From: Ceratodon purpureus
Lineage: Eukaryota; Streptophyta; Bryopsida; Pseudoditrichales; Ditrichaceae
Assembly: GCA_014871385.1 (NCBI GenBank)
Contig: CM026426.1
Span: 102,900,355-102,964,354, forward strand
DNA: 64,000 nucleotides
Reading direction: 5' to 3'
The notes under the pieces were generated by a model that did not search any database, was not told where the DNA came from, and saw nothing but the letters and a program-made list of their open reading frames with translations. Below are positions 1 through 10,303 of the stretch, one piece after another. A program made the translations under genes and the position numbers. Numbering within the stretch: position 1 is the stretch's first letter; every line of letters starts with the position of its first letter.

Positions 1-39
1 TTCTAGGAAAAACCGTGTATAACATCTATCAACACGCCA

Positions 40-360
40 TCACTTCCCGGTCCAAGCACAATCTGATCCATCGTGGTGTAAGAGCAGCCAGAGCTGAAAT
101 TTATGGAAACTAGGCACCTCCCCCAAGACAAGCTCAACTGCTAAGAGAAGAAACGCGCTCAAATAGGAGACTTGCACACATAAGAACGTGTGGCTGACCT
201 GCAATCCGGGACAGATTTCACTCTCCGAGGGAGGGCAAAATGTTACCTGGGCAGCCACGGCAACCAGGGACATCAAGGTCGGTGCAAGACTCGCAGTTAC
301 ATCAGGAAAGTAGGAATTAGACAGTATAAACAAGGTAGCTAGGAAGAAACTCACACTCAT
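40..360 (-). CDS. Possible small membrane protein, exon(s)
   Basis: An open frame starts at an ATG at 358-360 and begins MSVSFFLATLFILSNSYF, which looks like a signal anchor. It has further hydrophobic stretches (LMSLVAVAA, then YLSAFLLLAVELVLG) separated by short polar loops, so two to three membrane segments are possible. A GTAACA donor follows the codons for AVAAQ and an AG lies 48 bases on, in the same frame, so the frame is open whether or not that short segment is spliced. I do not recognise the family. The frame closes at base 40, and neither a neighbour nor a promoter supports it. It could be a chance open frame. Confidence 0.2.
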   Translation of the reverse strand: MSVSFFLATLFILSNSYFPDVTASLAPTLMSLVAVAAQVTFCPPSESEICPGLQVSHTFLCVQVSYLSAFLLLAVELVLGEVPSFHKFQLWLLLHHDGSDCAWTGK

Positions 361-1211
361 TTTGTAGTCGAGTCGTAGTGGGGATACTTGGGCACCGTTG
401 TAATACTTGGACCCTTGGTACTCTTGAAGTGCTGTGTCCTGCCTTTTGTAAATGACCATGCTCCCTTTGCTGTCTCTCTTGCCTCGGCTCCGCTTTGTTT
501 ACCTCGTGCTTGCTCTCCCGAGACTAACCCTAAGCTAGCTCTATTCATATATGTATCTACACTTCTCTCTCTCCCTTTGCACAACTCTCTCCCCACCTCT
601 AGTCGGTTCAGTCTGCCCTTCCAATTCCTAGGCCTCCTCGGTACCTCGGGTGCTGGAGAAATCACCTTGGGGACTGGAGCGCTTCCCCTTACTCTCCATG
701 TCGTTCCATCCTCACTCACCCTCGGCAAACTCGAAGAAACTCCCTTGACTAACTGTCAGGGTCCCTGTACTCGGACAGACCTAAGACCGTGGCCCTCCTT
801 GACGACCGTGGTCCCCTGGATTCTTCTCCTTAGGCTTCTCTCAGCTTATTCTCTGCCTGCATCTCCATCCCATGATCCCAGCTAACACCTCGTCATAATC
901 TTAAAAATAGAAATGTAAAGTTCCAAGGCTACTGCGGAAGACTAACATAAGTACAAATGCAAAGAAATTACAATGGATCGCAAATAACACATCAGCATGG
1001 AAAATAAAATACAAAAGCCGTGACCCTTCCCGGTTAGGAAGACCTCAATGATGAGGTAATATACATTAATATACCCGCAAATCTGTTCTATACAAGCATT
1101 CTATCGCAGCTCAATAGATCAAAAACGAAAAAAAAATAAAATACTAAAAGCAATCTACATATTGCTCAAGCCCTCATTCTAAGTGCCGCCGTTTCTGTGA
1201 GATTCCGCCAC
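361..1211. other. Stretch without a supported gene
   Basis: Both strands have open frames of 120-165 codons here, but they overlap each other and are biased toward Leu/Pro/Ser on one strand and Arg/Gly on the other, as expected from C-rich DNA read in several frames. From about 890 to 1200 the sequence is AT-rich and probably 3' flank of the minus-strand gene that ends at 1212. Confidence 0.4.
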
Positions 1212-1949
1212 CTACCTTGTCGCCCTTTCCCTTCTCATTCTTTCTGCCCTCATTCTTACGACCCTTAGCCGTGGTCGATGCCGAAATTCCTTAGCCGCTT
1301 GCTCGGCCTCCTTGGCGGTGCGTGCCCTGGTCCGCACATTGGCTTCAGGGACAGCAACGAGACTCCCACTTCCCCCAACAATCTCGGCCAGCTCCTTGTA
1401 CGTGATCTTGTCTGCGGAATAAACATTCTCTATCGCCCTTTCAAGTCCCGGCCCTAAGTCCTCCTCCACAGTTGGACCCTTTGCTCTCCTTGCTCTCAAC
1501 TTGAATGGAGACCGGGGCGTATGACCCTTCAATAGTTCTTCTCCCTCTCCTTCTGCTACTTCAGTATTTGTCACGCAAGGCACTTCAATCTCGGTTCTAG
1601 TATCCTCCATAACGACCTCTGTATCCTCCATATCCTCCTTTGCTTCCACGGAGCCCTTCTCCTTTGCCGCAACCATGCTCTCATTTATTCCCCCCTCCGC
1701 CTTCCGTCTTGAAACCGCCATGAACTTGGCTGCAGCCTCCACCTGCACCAATGTATCTACAAAACCTGAGGCCGTGGCTCCTCCATCCTTACCATACTCT
1801 CCCCAGAGCAACTTGGCCTTGCGTCCCGGCAGGCATTGCGACCCTGGCTTGGGTGTCTCCTTCCTCGCGGGCTGCGGCTCATCCTCCTGCTCCTTCTCCT
1901 TCGGTGTCAGCGTCCCCTTCTCCTTCTCTATAGCACCATCCCCTTCCGC

Positions 1950-2330
1950 CAATGCCTCATCCTTCTTCTGCGCGCTCCCAACACCACCACCCTTCTTTGG
2001 CAATAATTCGACGTGTACTCCCTCAGCTGTCCCCTCCTCCACTGCCTCACCCTTCCTCCTCCCGCTCCCAACAGTCGGACCGCCACCCTTCTTTGGCAAT
2101 GTAGCACCGTGTAGCTCCTCAGCTGTCCCCTCCTCCACTGCCTCACAAACCTTCCTCCCGCTCCCAACAGGGTGGCCCTTCTTCATTTTTGCAGCGCCGT
2201 CCCCTTCCTCAGCTGGCTGATCGTCCACTGCCTCGCCCTTCTTCCTCCCGCTCCCAAGAACCCCAGCTGCCTCGCCCTTTTTCTTTCCACTCCCAATGAC
2301 GCCCGCTCCTTCATCCCTCTTCTTCCCTCC
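1950..2330 (-). repeat. Coding repeats, GSGRKKGEAV-type units
   Basis: At least five imperfect copies of a unit reading GSGKKKGEA, GSGRKKGEA, GSGRKVCEA, GSGRRKGEA and GSAQKKDEA, each followed by a short acidic linker such as EEGTAEELHGA. All copies are in the same frame, so the repeat is visible at the protein level. On the + strand they appear as a repeated CCTCCCGCTCCCAA block. Confidence 0.75.
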
Positions 2331-2889
2331 TGTACCAATGCCTAAACTACCTGCCTTGCCACCCCTACCCCCTTCTTGGCCCTCAGTCGTTACTCCTTCA
2401 TTGCTCCCGGCTCCTGGCGGTGGCGATGGCGTTGGCGGTGGCGGGCTGCCACCATGTCCATCTGAAGGGAGCGGCTCCATTGAAATGTCACCGTCTCCAA
2501 CATCCTCTCGACCCTCCCATGACTCACCATCACTGCTCTCTGAAGTTTCACCTGCGACGGTAGTGCCGGAGCTTGAAGGTGAGGGGGTCATCTTGTTGTT
2601 GTCCTCTTTGTTAGAAGAAGAATCGTCTCCCAAATCTAGCTCTGGTTCAGTTCCCTTTACATGAGTCCCATCGGAGAAACAGTCCATCACCACCTTCTCC
2701 ACCGGCTTCTCCAGCATTTGAGGAACTCTAGATTTAATGCTCTCGCCCTTGACAATCCGTTGCGGCTCTTCACCTAACTCTTCTGGATTGCCTCCAGACC
2801 ATGCTGGCTGGCTTGTCTCCCCTTCCACTGTTGGCCCCGCATTTTTGACGGCCTTTTTAGGTGATGCAAACCTCAGGCTAGAACCTGCC

Positions 2890-3671
2890 ACCAAACATCC
2901 CGTTAGAGTCTAAACACATGGTACCGAATGTAGTTGCAGTCAACTAGCACAAATGAACGAGTACCATCACTACCTATTTTGTTTGATCTGGTGGACCATT
3001 TGTACAAGTTCGCAATCCTAAATGTACTCTACAACTTGTTCTCACTCTGTGTTTACCATGTAGGACTTCTAGTACCAAGTAAAATAAAGACAAGAAATAC
3101 CTGTAGTAGCTCTGTCAAGTACAATGTTGTCTTCGCACCCTAAACCGTAAGTACATTTCAAGCACTATGTCACATGGAGTACATAAAATACTTGCTCTAA
3201 GTAGCCGCATGTACCTGAAGATTAGGCCTAATATACAAATATGACATTTCCTGCACCTAACAAAAATCACCAAGTACCATGCAATACACAATAATGTATA
3301 GAATTCAGTGACGGGACTTCTTGTACACGTATTGACTTCAGACTTTGATAGTAAGATACATCTTCAGACATATGCTATTAGTGAAATTGGACTTCATATC
3401 CACTGTGGAAGTCTAATTCGGCACAAAGATCACAATCATCACAATGCTAGCAACCACACCAAACACATAGTGTACAACCTTACGATCCAACAATATATTG
3501 GCTATAGTTCCTTTAACAAACTTCTAGATTTCACCTAAACTGGAACAACCGCATACTACATTCTAGGCCTCCAAAGTACATAAGCACTCAAATTCCTACA
3601 GAGCACAACAATGACTCAACACCCTCAACCACATATCTAGAATGCTGAAAATTAAATGTAAATTAACTTAC
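2890..3671 (-). other. Intron of the RING-like gene
   Basis: The segment is AT-rich compared with the flanking exons. It is bounded on the minus strand by GATG|GTAAGT and TGGTGGCAG|GTTCTAGC. Joining the two sides keeps the frame of SDG-SSLRFASPKK open. Short open frames inside it have no coding character. Confidence 0.65.
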
Positions 3672-5564
3672 CATCGGATGGCACCTTCGCCATAGTCTGC
3701 TCTGTCCTCCTTCCATCAGTCTCCGCCTTTCTTTGGCTACTCCAAGCATCCTAGCCGTCTCCACCAAATCCGCAGGTTGCTCTCCCTAACCAAAACTCCC
3801 GTACCATTCCGAGTGACAAATCTCCCCGCACCCTATGGCCACGCACTTGCAGCTACGCACAAAGACTACTGAAGCACAGAAAGGATGATACAAGTGTCTA
3901 CAGGAGGATACAACCATGTCCTTCTGCGGGAATGGGAAGGAACACAAGCAGCAAGCGGTAATCCTGATGAACCTGGTCTCATTGTCAAAATCACACCCGG
4001 GCAGAATTGAATCCGCAGGCGCATACACCATTGGACTTGGAGTAAATTTCAGAGTACTCCTCCCTTGCTTCAACTGAAACTTCTCGGCTGCAAGGGCATC
4101 AAGTTGCAATCGGCTCGACTCCAATTCTCGGGTCAATGCCTGGATCTCAGCTTTGGCACTCTCTAGCTCCCCCTTAGCAGCCGCAACCTTGACCTCCTCC
4201 TCTGCCAACTGCTCCTGAAGTCCCTCCATCTTGATCTTCTCCTTGTACACATTGGCCCCTTGCTCTTCCATCGCTCTAATCAGCGTCGTCTTTTGCTCCT
4301 CTTGTTTCCTCAATGTGCCCACGCCCCATTCACTTTGCTTGCTCTTCCAAATGGCGCCGTCAAGCCATTGACTTGCCTCCTTCTTCAGCTCGCGCTTGTG
4401 CTTCTACTCCAAGTAGACAGCTTGCATCAAACCCTACACGTCTTGCAGCCGCTCCTCCACTTCCCCCTTTGCCAACTTGCCACTGCTCTGTCCTCGCAAA
4501 CCCGTATTCTCCTGCGGGCACACACCCGAGGCCATGGCGGACTCAAGTCCACCCTTCGACTCTCCCGGTGGCCCACGACCCCCCACCCTCACAGCATCCC
4601 CTTGCTCGACCTTTCCTTCCTAGCCTAGTTCAATCTTAATGCCACGCCACTCCTTACCCCGGACGTCGACCTTCCTCTTCCCCTCCACGCACTTGGACTC
4701 CACAATTGACTTCCTCAGCTCCTCGAGCTTTCCCCTGTCCATGGTGTACCGGCTCCTCTGTCTCTCTTTTGTGTCCTCCCCGAACGCACACCAATTCACT
4801 CGTCCACCACCTTCCTCGTACTTTAATGCTATCCCTTCAACGAACCTCACCGTGATCAGGTTCGGATTCTCCTCCTCCCCATGTTAATACAGAATTGGAT
4901 GCAGGTACTTCACCCTGTCCACAACATCCTCGACTTTGCAACCCTGCCAGTAGAACCCACTCCGACCACCATCTCCGTAGGGCTTACCAAACAACTTGCG
5001 CACACTGTCAAAGGAGACCATGCTTCTTCGGAAGTGGTGGGGATTCTCTCCCTCGTTGGGGAGTCTATACTCAGCTTGGAAATCCGCCTTCTTCAATTCC
5101 CGCGGAGGCTTCTTCAGCCTCAAAATCTCGTCGTTGAAGTCTTCCACACACGTGAAGGCCTTCTCAGACCTCACAGTCCCCTTCCCTTTCTTCTTCTCAG
5201 TGGACTTCGAACCCGCAGCAGCTTCTTCCTCCAAATCGTCTCGACTACGATCTGCTCCTCGCGTTGCGCCTGAAGTCCTCCTCGACACGTCCTTTGCAAC
5301 TCCTCCCTCCACCTCGTCCCGGCCATGACGGCGACTTCTAGTTCCTCCTGCTGCCGCCTTCGACCGCAATTCCTCCGCAGTTGGCTCTTCACCAGTCCGT
5401 CTTCCTTTGCCTGACGACGCCCGCGCCTTCTTCCGCAGACCCTCCCCCCCAGCGTCTTCCTCATCACTCCCCACACCGCGAATCCTCCTCTCTCGCGCCC
5501 CAACTGCTCTCTCCTTCTTGGCGCTGGATGTGTCCCTGGAGCGTGCACTAGTACTTCGCTCCAT

Positions 5565-6569
5565 TACTGCCTCACCCCTCCACAGAAACACATAACACAG
5601 CCACCAATGCCACCTTCACCGCGCCAAAAGAAGCGAAAGTAAAATCTACAGAGTAAACCCCACAATCCAAGCTCACCATTGCCCCCCTAAAACCCACAAC
5701 AGACGCACCTAAACCCTACAAAACCATTGCAACCGCATCTCACTCCTCCCACAGTCGCAGCTTCGGCTACACACAAAGCACACTGCCTTCGACCCTCGAG
5801 AGAGGTGCGCGACGAAGCTCACCTCCGACCACCAGCCACCTAGTGTCTCCTTCACAGGGGTCACCGGCGGTCACCGGTCATGCCCACACTCTCGTCACCT
5901 CTAACTGGTGATCACCAGTCACTATACCCTCAGCATTACTTCCCGCCGTCACCTTCAGAACCCTTGAACATCTAATCTAATCGTGTAAGCCGACTTCAAC
6001 ATTAATTGACACTTCAGTAGTATACTCCCAGCTGCTGATTCTCTCCTATCCTAAATACAACATATTTGTTTGCATATGGTTGAATTATCATAAATAGATC
6101 TAGTCAATTTCTATTACAATGCATTACATTTTCGGTTTTTTAATTATATTTAGGGGGAGAAAGAAAGTTCTATGCTTTACTATTGATTTGTTTTTGTTTT
6201 CCTATCATCAAAAACACTTAAAATACACCTATATGAAATTAAAAAATCAAAAAAAAGAAAAATATATATATAAAGTAATTGCTTGTATTTTTCTTATACT
6301 TAATTTCTAATTTCTGTTTTTTAATTTTTTCCAGGAATTAAAAAAAAAAACACATATGTTGGTATCTTTATCAAACATACAATAAGTACTATACTTCATA
6401 TTTTATTTGGAGGGGGGTAGAAACGATGTTCATCTAATAATTCTTCTAATCTGTTTTCCGTCATTAAATTAATCATGCTAATTTCTATCTTCTTATGTCT
6501 TATTCCAAAAAACATTTGTATGAACAAATCTACCTTTATCGCATATTAATCTATCACCAAAATTTCTTT
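5565..6569. other. Upstream region of the RING-like gene
   Basis: GC-moderate to about 5980, with clustered GGTCACCGG/TGGTGATCACCAG words at 5850-5930 that could form small hairpins, then AT-rich. I see no gene. It is the likely promoter side of the minus-strand gene ending at 5564. Confidence 0.35.
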
Positions 6570-6589
6570 ATTGGTCGATGATGATTAAA

Positions 6590-7060
6590 ACTCATAAACT
6601 TCACTTTCATTTCTCTATTACACTACACCTTCAACATTTTATTCTCTCATCCTTCAACATTCTTTTTTTACTTTTTTTTTTCCCTTCTCTTCTCCTTTTT
6701 CTTCCAAAATTCATTTTTTCCCTTTTTTTTACCCTTATTTCATTTTATTACTTCATATTTCTTTATTCTTTTATTCTTCTTCCATATATTAAATTTTCTT
6801 CCTTTTTTATTCTTCTTTTATTTATTAAACTTTTATCCTTTTTTTCCTTCTTCTATTTGAATATTTCAAATTTGTTTTTGTTTTCTTTATCTGTCCTCAT
6901 GAAATTTATTTTTCTTCCATTCTAGCTTTTCCCACGCCGTAGTTTCATATTTCATATTTTTCTCTTTCCTTCTCTATTCCTCCTTTATTTTCCTTTATTA
7001 TTCTTCCTTCATATCTTATTTTTTTAACCCTTTCTCCATTTTCTATCTAAAAATTTCACA
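6590..7060. repeat. Pyrimidine-rich tract (T/C on + strand)
   Basis: About 470 bases of almost pure T and C with long T runs. The open frame through it (Phe/Leu/Ser only) is a composition artefact. Confidence 0.7.
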
Positions 7061-7124
7061 TTATTTTTGTTTTGTGAATTTAACCTTCTCTTATTTATTT
7101 ATTTATTTAATTATTTTTTTGCGA

Positions 7125-7525
7125 GTGCAAGGGATAAATGAAAATAAAAATGGAAATGGAAAAATAAAATTAAAAAACTATAACGCGGAAATTGAGAGTG
7201 AACGTTGGGGGTGGAAGGGATAAATGAAAAATACAAATAGAAATGGAAAAAAAATAGAAAATATTATAATGGGGATGAAAATGACAATGAAAAGTGGTAG
7301 TGGAAGGAATAAATGGAAATACTGGATGAAGTGGAAAAAGTAAAGAGGAAGACAATGGAGATGTAAATGAAGAAGACAAGTGGGAGTGGAAGGGATAAAT
7401 GGAAAATACAAATGGAAATGGAAAAAAATAAATTATAAAGGGGATGAAAATGAGGGTGAAAAGTAGTAGTGGAAGGGATAAATGGAAATAGTGGATGCAG
7501 TGGAAAAAAATAAAAAATTGGAGGA
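7125..7525. repeat. Purine-rich imperfect tandem repeat
   Basis: Repeated GTGGAAGGGATAAATGGAAA blocks occur near 7208, 7300, 7386 and 7470, alternating with AAATGGAAATGGAAAAAA and GGGGATGAAAATGA words. The + strand is almost all purine plus T. With the preceding pyrimidine-rich block it forms a large, loose fold-back possibility. Confidence 0.65.
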
Positions 7526-7599
7526 AGAAATGATGTTCATATACTAATTTCTGAAATTTATATTTTATTATCAAAAACTTAAAATAGCTCTTGACAAGA

Positions 7600-8285
7600 A
7601 AAAAAACATACTATATAGAGTAGTTTTTAGGACATTTTCCTAGTTAATTTGAAGATGCTATATTAGCCACAATCTATAATTCTTTAAATAACAAATGTAT
7701 AAATAATCAAGAGTGATTATTTCAATTTATATTTTATATGCTATTAAAAAGAGGATCATATCAAAGGCATATTATAATTTAAATGAAAATAGTTTGTATA
7801 GTATTTTGGAATGCTTCTAAAAACCGATCTCTTGACTGAACTAGACTTCATCCGAAGTTCATCTAAATAAATCCTGAAGTCGAGACAACTTCATAACTTT
7901 CGGACGCTTAACAAATACACAGTTCTCAGAAGCAGGATGATTCCACATTACATGGATGATGGTAATCAAATGACCGATATGTGCAACGTCGTCTGGAGAC
8001 GCTAGGATGGTGTGTGATTCAATAAAGTGTAGATCCTACCGCCGAGGCTGGACATCAACTCCCGCCAGCCCGTGTATTTGAATTTTGCCACATGTCGAAT
8101 CGAGAACAGCTGGCCCATATGGATCTACATCAAGGGGAATCCCTAGTATTAGAGCACGCTATCCTGATTGGCCCATCTACATCGCCGCACCCTTCCTCTT
8201 CTATGGAATTTGAACGGCTCAGATTGAGTAAGGCAGAGTACTTATTGTACACTTAAGTACTCAAAGGTCCCAATGGTACAATAGA
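7600..8285. other. AT-rich stretch without a gene
   Basis: No open frame with coding character, no RNA gene and no clear terminal repeats seen. Confidence 0.4.
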
Positions 8286-8289
8286 GTTT

Positions 8290-9292
8290 TGCCAAAACTG
8301 CACTACCTCTAGTGTACTCTCACCCCATGGTCCGGATTAAGCATGTTGAAATTACCGCATATGTTATCAGGGCTACTCTGGGTTTTGAGGAAGGCAAGGA
8401 TCTAGCTGGGCGCAAACCCGTACATAGCTACCAACGCCGTTATTCTCGATATGGACTCACCGCAGCCGACCACCGCCATGATGGTAACCGCGTCTCTGCC
8501 CTCCATCCCGATTATCAAGTCAGAGTTCAGGCGTTAGGAGACGCTATTGGGTGCAAGCAGCGCCTTATCTTCGTGAGCAACAACCTTTTGGAGCACATTA
8601 TCGCGGTTGAGGCGGCTAGAGCATGACAAGAGTCTTTCGACTGGTTTCACTTCTTATTGACTAACCTATGCCGACATCTGGTATACATCCACTCTTAGGC
8701 TCCAGGCCCTCGACGACTTCACGGAGCGCCGGTGATGGACGCTATTCTATCACTGTGGTTTCCCGAGCACGAGTCGTCACGGCACCACTACCGGTATCTT
8801 CCAACGTCGACACTCGTGACGGCAGCCACGTGGGCGCTCCAGTTAGCGACCCCCCGCCGAACATTCAGGTCGGCCTTGTATTACGCGCCTAGACCAGTGG
8901 AGATCGCCTGCCTGGAACAATGAGTGACTCCGTCGACCCTGCCTTACTTGCCACCCCGCAGTCGAAGTAACAGGAGGGATGCTTTAACGTGGGTCGGCCT
9001 AGCCAACGGCTCAACCGCCAGAGCCAACGCAGCCGACCTGATGACATGTCCACCCCAGTTCCGCCGGAGGTATGTGAGTTACCATCTACGACTGCAGGGT
9101 CTCCCTCATGCCGATACCCTTTACGTTCCCGCACTCCCGTTCTAGTCTATCTTTTACGTTCCCGCACTCCCGTTCTAGTCTATCTTGCACGTCTCGACTC
9201 AGAGAGTGACGTGTCGAAGCCTAGGAGTGACGAGGCAACCACGGTGCAAGAAGAGGGCCCCAAACCAACGACCCAAAAAACCACCACTTAAC
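8290..9292. other. GC-rich block with short open frames, origin unknown
   Basis: This roughly 1 kb block is much richer in G+C than the AT-rich DNA before it. It has a + strand frame of about 100 codons at 8312-8626 (containing GFEEGKDLAGRKPVHSYQ) and shorter overlapping frames up to 9292. I recognise no domain and find no splice signals or target duplications that would give it edges. It may be a worn fragment of a repeat or gene. Confidence 0.3.
9121..9186. repeat. 33-bp perfect tandem duplication
   Basis: Two identical 33-base units abut: 9121-9153 and 9154-9186. Each begins TTACGTTCCCGCACTCCCG. Being perfect, it is a recent duplication. Confidence 0.9.
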
Positions 9293-9539
9293 CTATAACC
9301 ATCACTATCCACCCACAAAATCTACTGCTTGAATTGTTCTGAGGGACGATAACGGAGCTTATTTCTACTGTCGTCAACCCAAAACTAACATCTAAAAACC
9401 TAAACTTTACCGCGATTGTACACCTGCTTCGCTTCACATGGACTCAAAACCATGGCTTCATCTAAATCCAACGCTATCCACAGGAAACCAACATCTAATT
9501 CGTCACAATCTACCGATAACGTAGAGTATATTGGTTTTG

Positions 9540-10303
9540 GGGTACGGTAACGGAGTTTAGCTCCCGCCCTCAAGCTCGTCGCTCCAAGTATTGCGAGTTG
9601 CGGCGAAGCTGAAGTTCGAGCTCCGCGGTCAAGTTACTCCGCTCCCGGCACTGTCTCTCTGCTCGCAGATTCTCCTTCCGCCTAATCCACACCAGATTGT
9701 GCGCCGCTTTCGGAATTCGGTTGCCAGCCTTTCTTCGCGTCGATCGGTGTCGGCGCTCGGAGTTGGCGCATCGAAACACGACCGCCATCGCTATTGAGGT
9801 CGCTGCGTCGGCGTCAGCTGCGGGAGAGTTTTCACTCGCTGTATTGGTCGGAGGTGATCGGCAGCGATCGACGAGCGTTCGACGTTCCGGTCGTGTTTCG
9901 CGTCTGTTTCAATTGGACGGGTGAGTTCAGATTCTGGTTTTTGTTATTTCGCGTTGTGATTTTTAGCGCGGGGGTGCATTTGGTGATGTTGTGTGAGTGC
10001 GGAGGTTGGAATTCGTGGCCGGGCATTGGATATCCGTGGGAGGTGGAGGGCTCGGTGGCGATGCTATTGGTTGCGTGTATGATTGGCGGTATTTTCTTGC
10101 TGGAGATGTCCGATTGTCGCAGAGTGTACGGTTTTAGCTGTAGTTTTTGCGTCGCTTTGGTCGGTGGCTTCGGAGTACTGTGTCTTAGGGAGTTCGGTAC
10201 GGGAGAATAATTGCGAGGAATGTGAGGCGTTTTGGTCTCTGCAGGTTCCTCCATTTTAAGCCCTAAACCTGGTTTCTGCAGGCTTGTACCCACGGTACTT
10301 AAG
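9540..10303 (+). promoter_or_regulatory. Promoter/5' leader of the P5C dehydrogenase gene, with a likely leader intron
   Basis: GC-richer sequence precedes the start codon. A donor (ACGG|GTGAGTTC) at about 9919 and acceptors ending TCTGCAG at about 10243 or TTTCTGCAG at about 10281 suggest an intron in the 5' leader, which is common for plant housekeeping genes. No TATA box is convincing. Confidence 0.4.

Larger units (their letters stand above)
1212..5564 (-). pseudogene. RING-like, repeat-bearing protein gene, two exons, decayed
   Basis: One minus-strand frame runs from an ATG at 5562-5564 (MERSTSARSRDTSSAKK) to about 3786. It is interrupted in phase by a TAA at 4884-4886 and TAGs at 4620-4622, 4434-4436 and 4404-4406. 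In order it holds a basic, low-complexity N-terminus, a folded segment (FGKPYGDGGRSGFYWQG), a long coiled coil (about 4100-4460) and a Cys/His domain resembling a RING-H2 variant, with C-x2-C (CCLC), SCRHLYHP and a CKC...C pair (about 3800-3960). A donor GTAAGT near 3670 and the acceptor near 2889 define an intron; SDG joins in phase to SSLRFASPKK. The last exon (2889-1212) encodes repeated GSGRKKGEAV-like units. A frame change lies between the RING-like end and the donor. The gene at 60.4-62.3 kb has the same layout. Function is unknown; a ubiquitin-ligase role cannot be assumed. Confidence 0.6.

Noticed and set aside
388-885. Plus-strand open frame of 165 codons.
   Set aside because: Leu/Pro/Ser-rich reading of C-rich DNA, overlapped by an equally long frame on the other strand; no domain or splice support.
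1928-2664. Frames overlapping the repeat-bearing exon of the first RING-like gene, on both strands.
   Set aside because: They arise from the GC-rich tandem coding repeat read in other frames.
6578-6925. Open frame of 115 codons, nearly all Phe, Leu, Ser and Ile.
   Set aside because: A product of the T/C-rich tract, not a gene.
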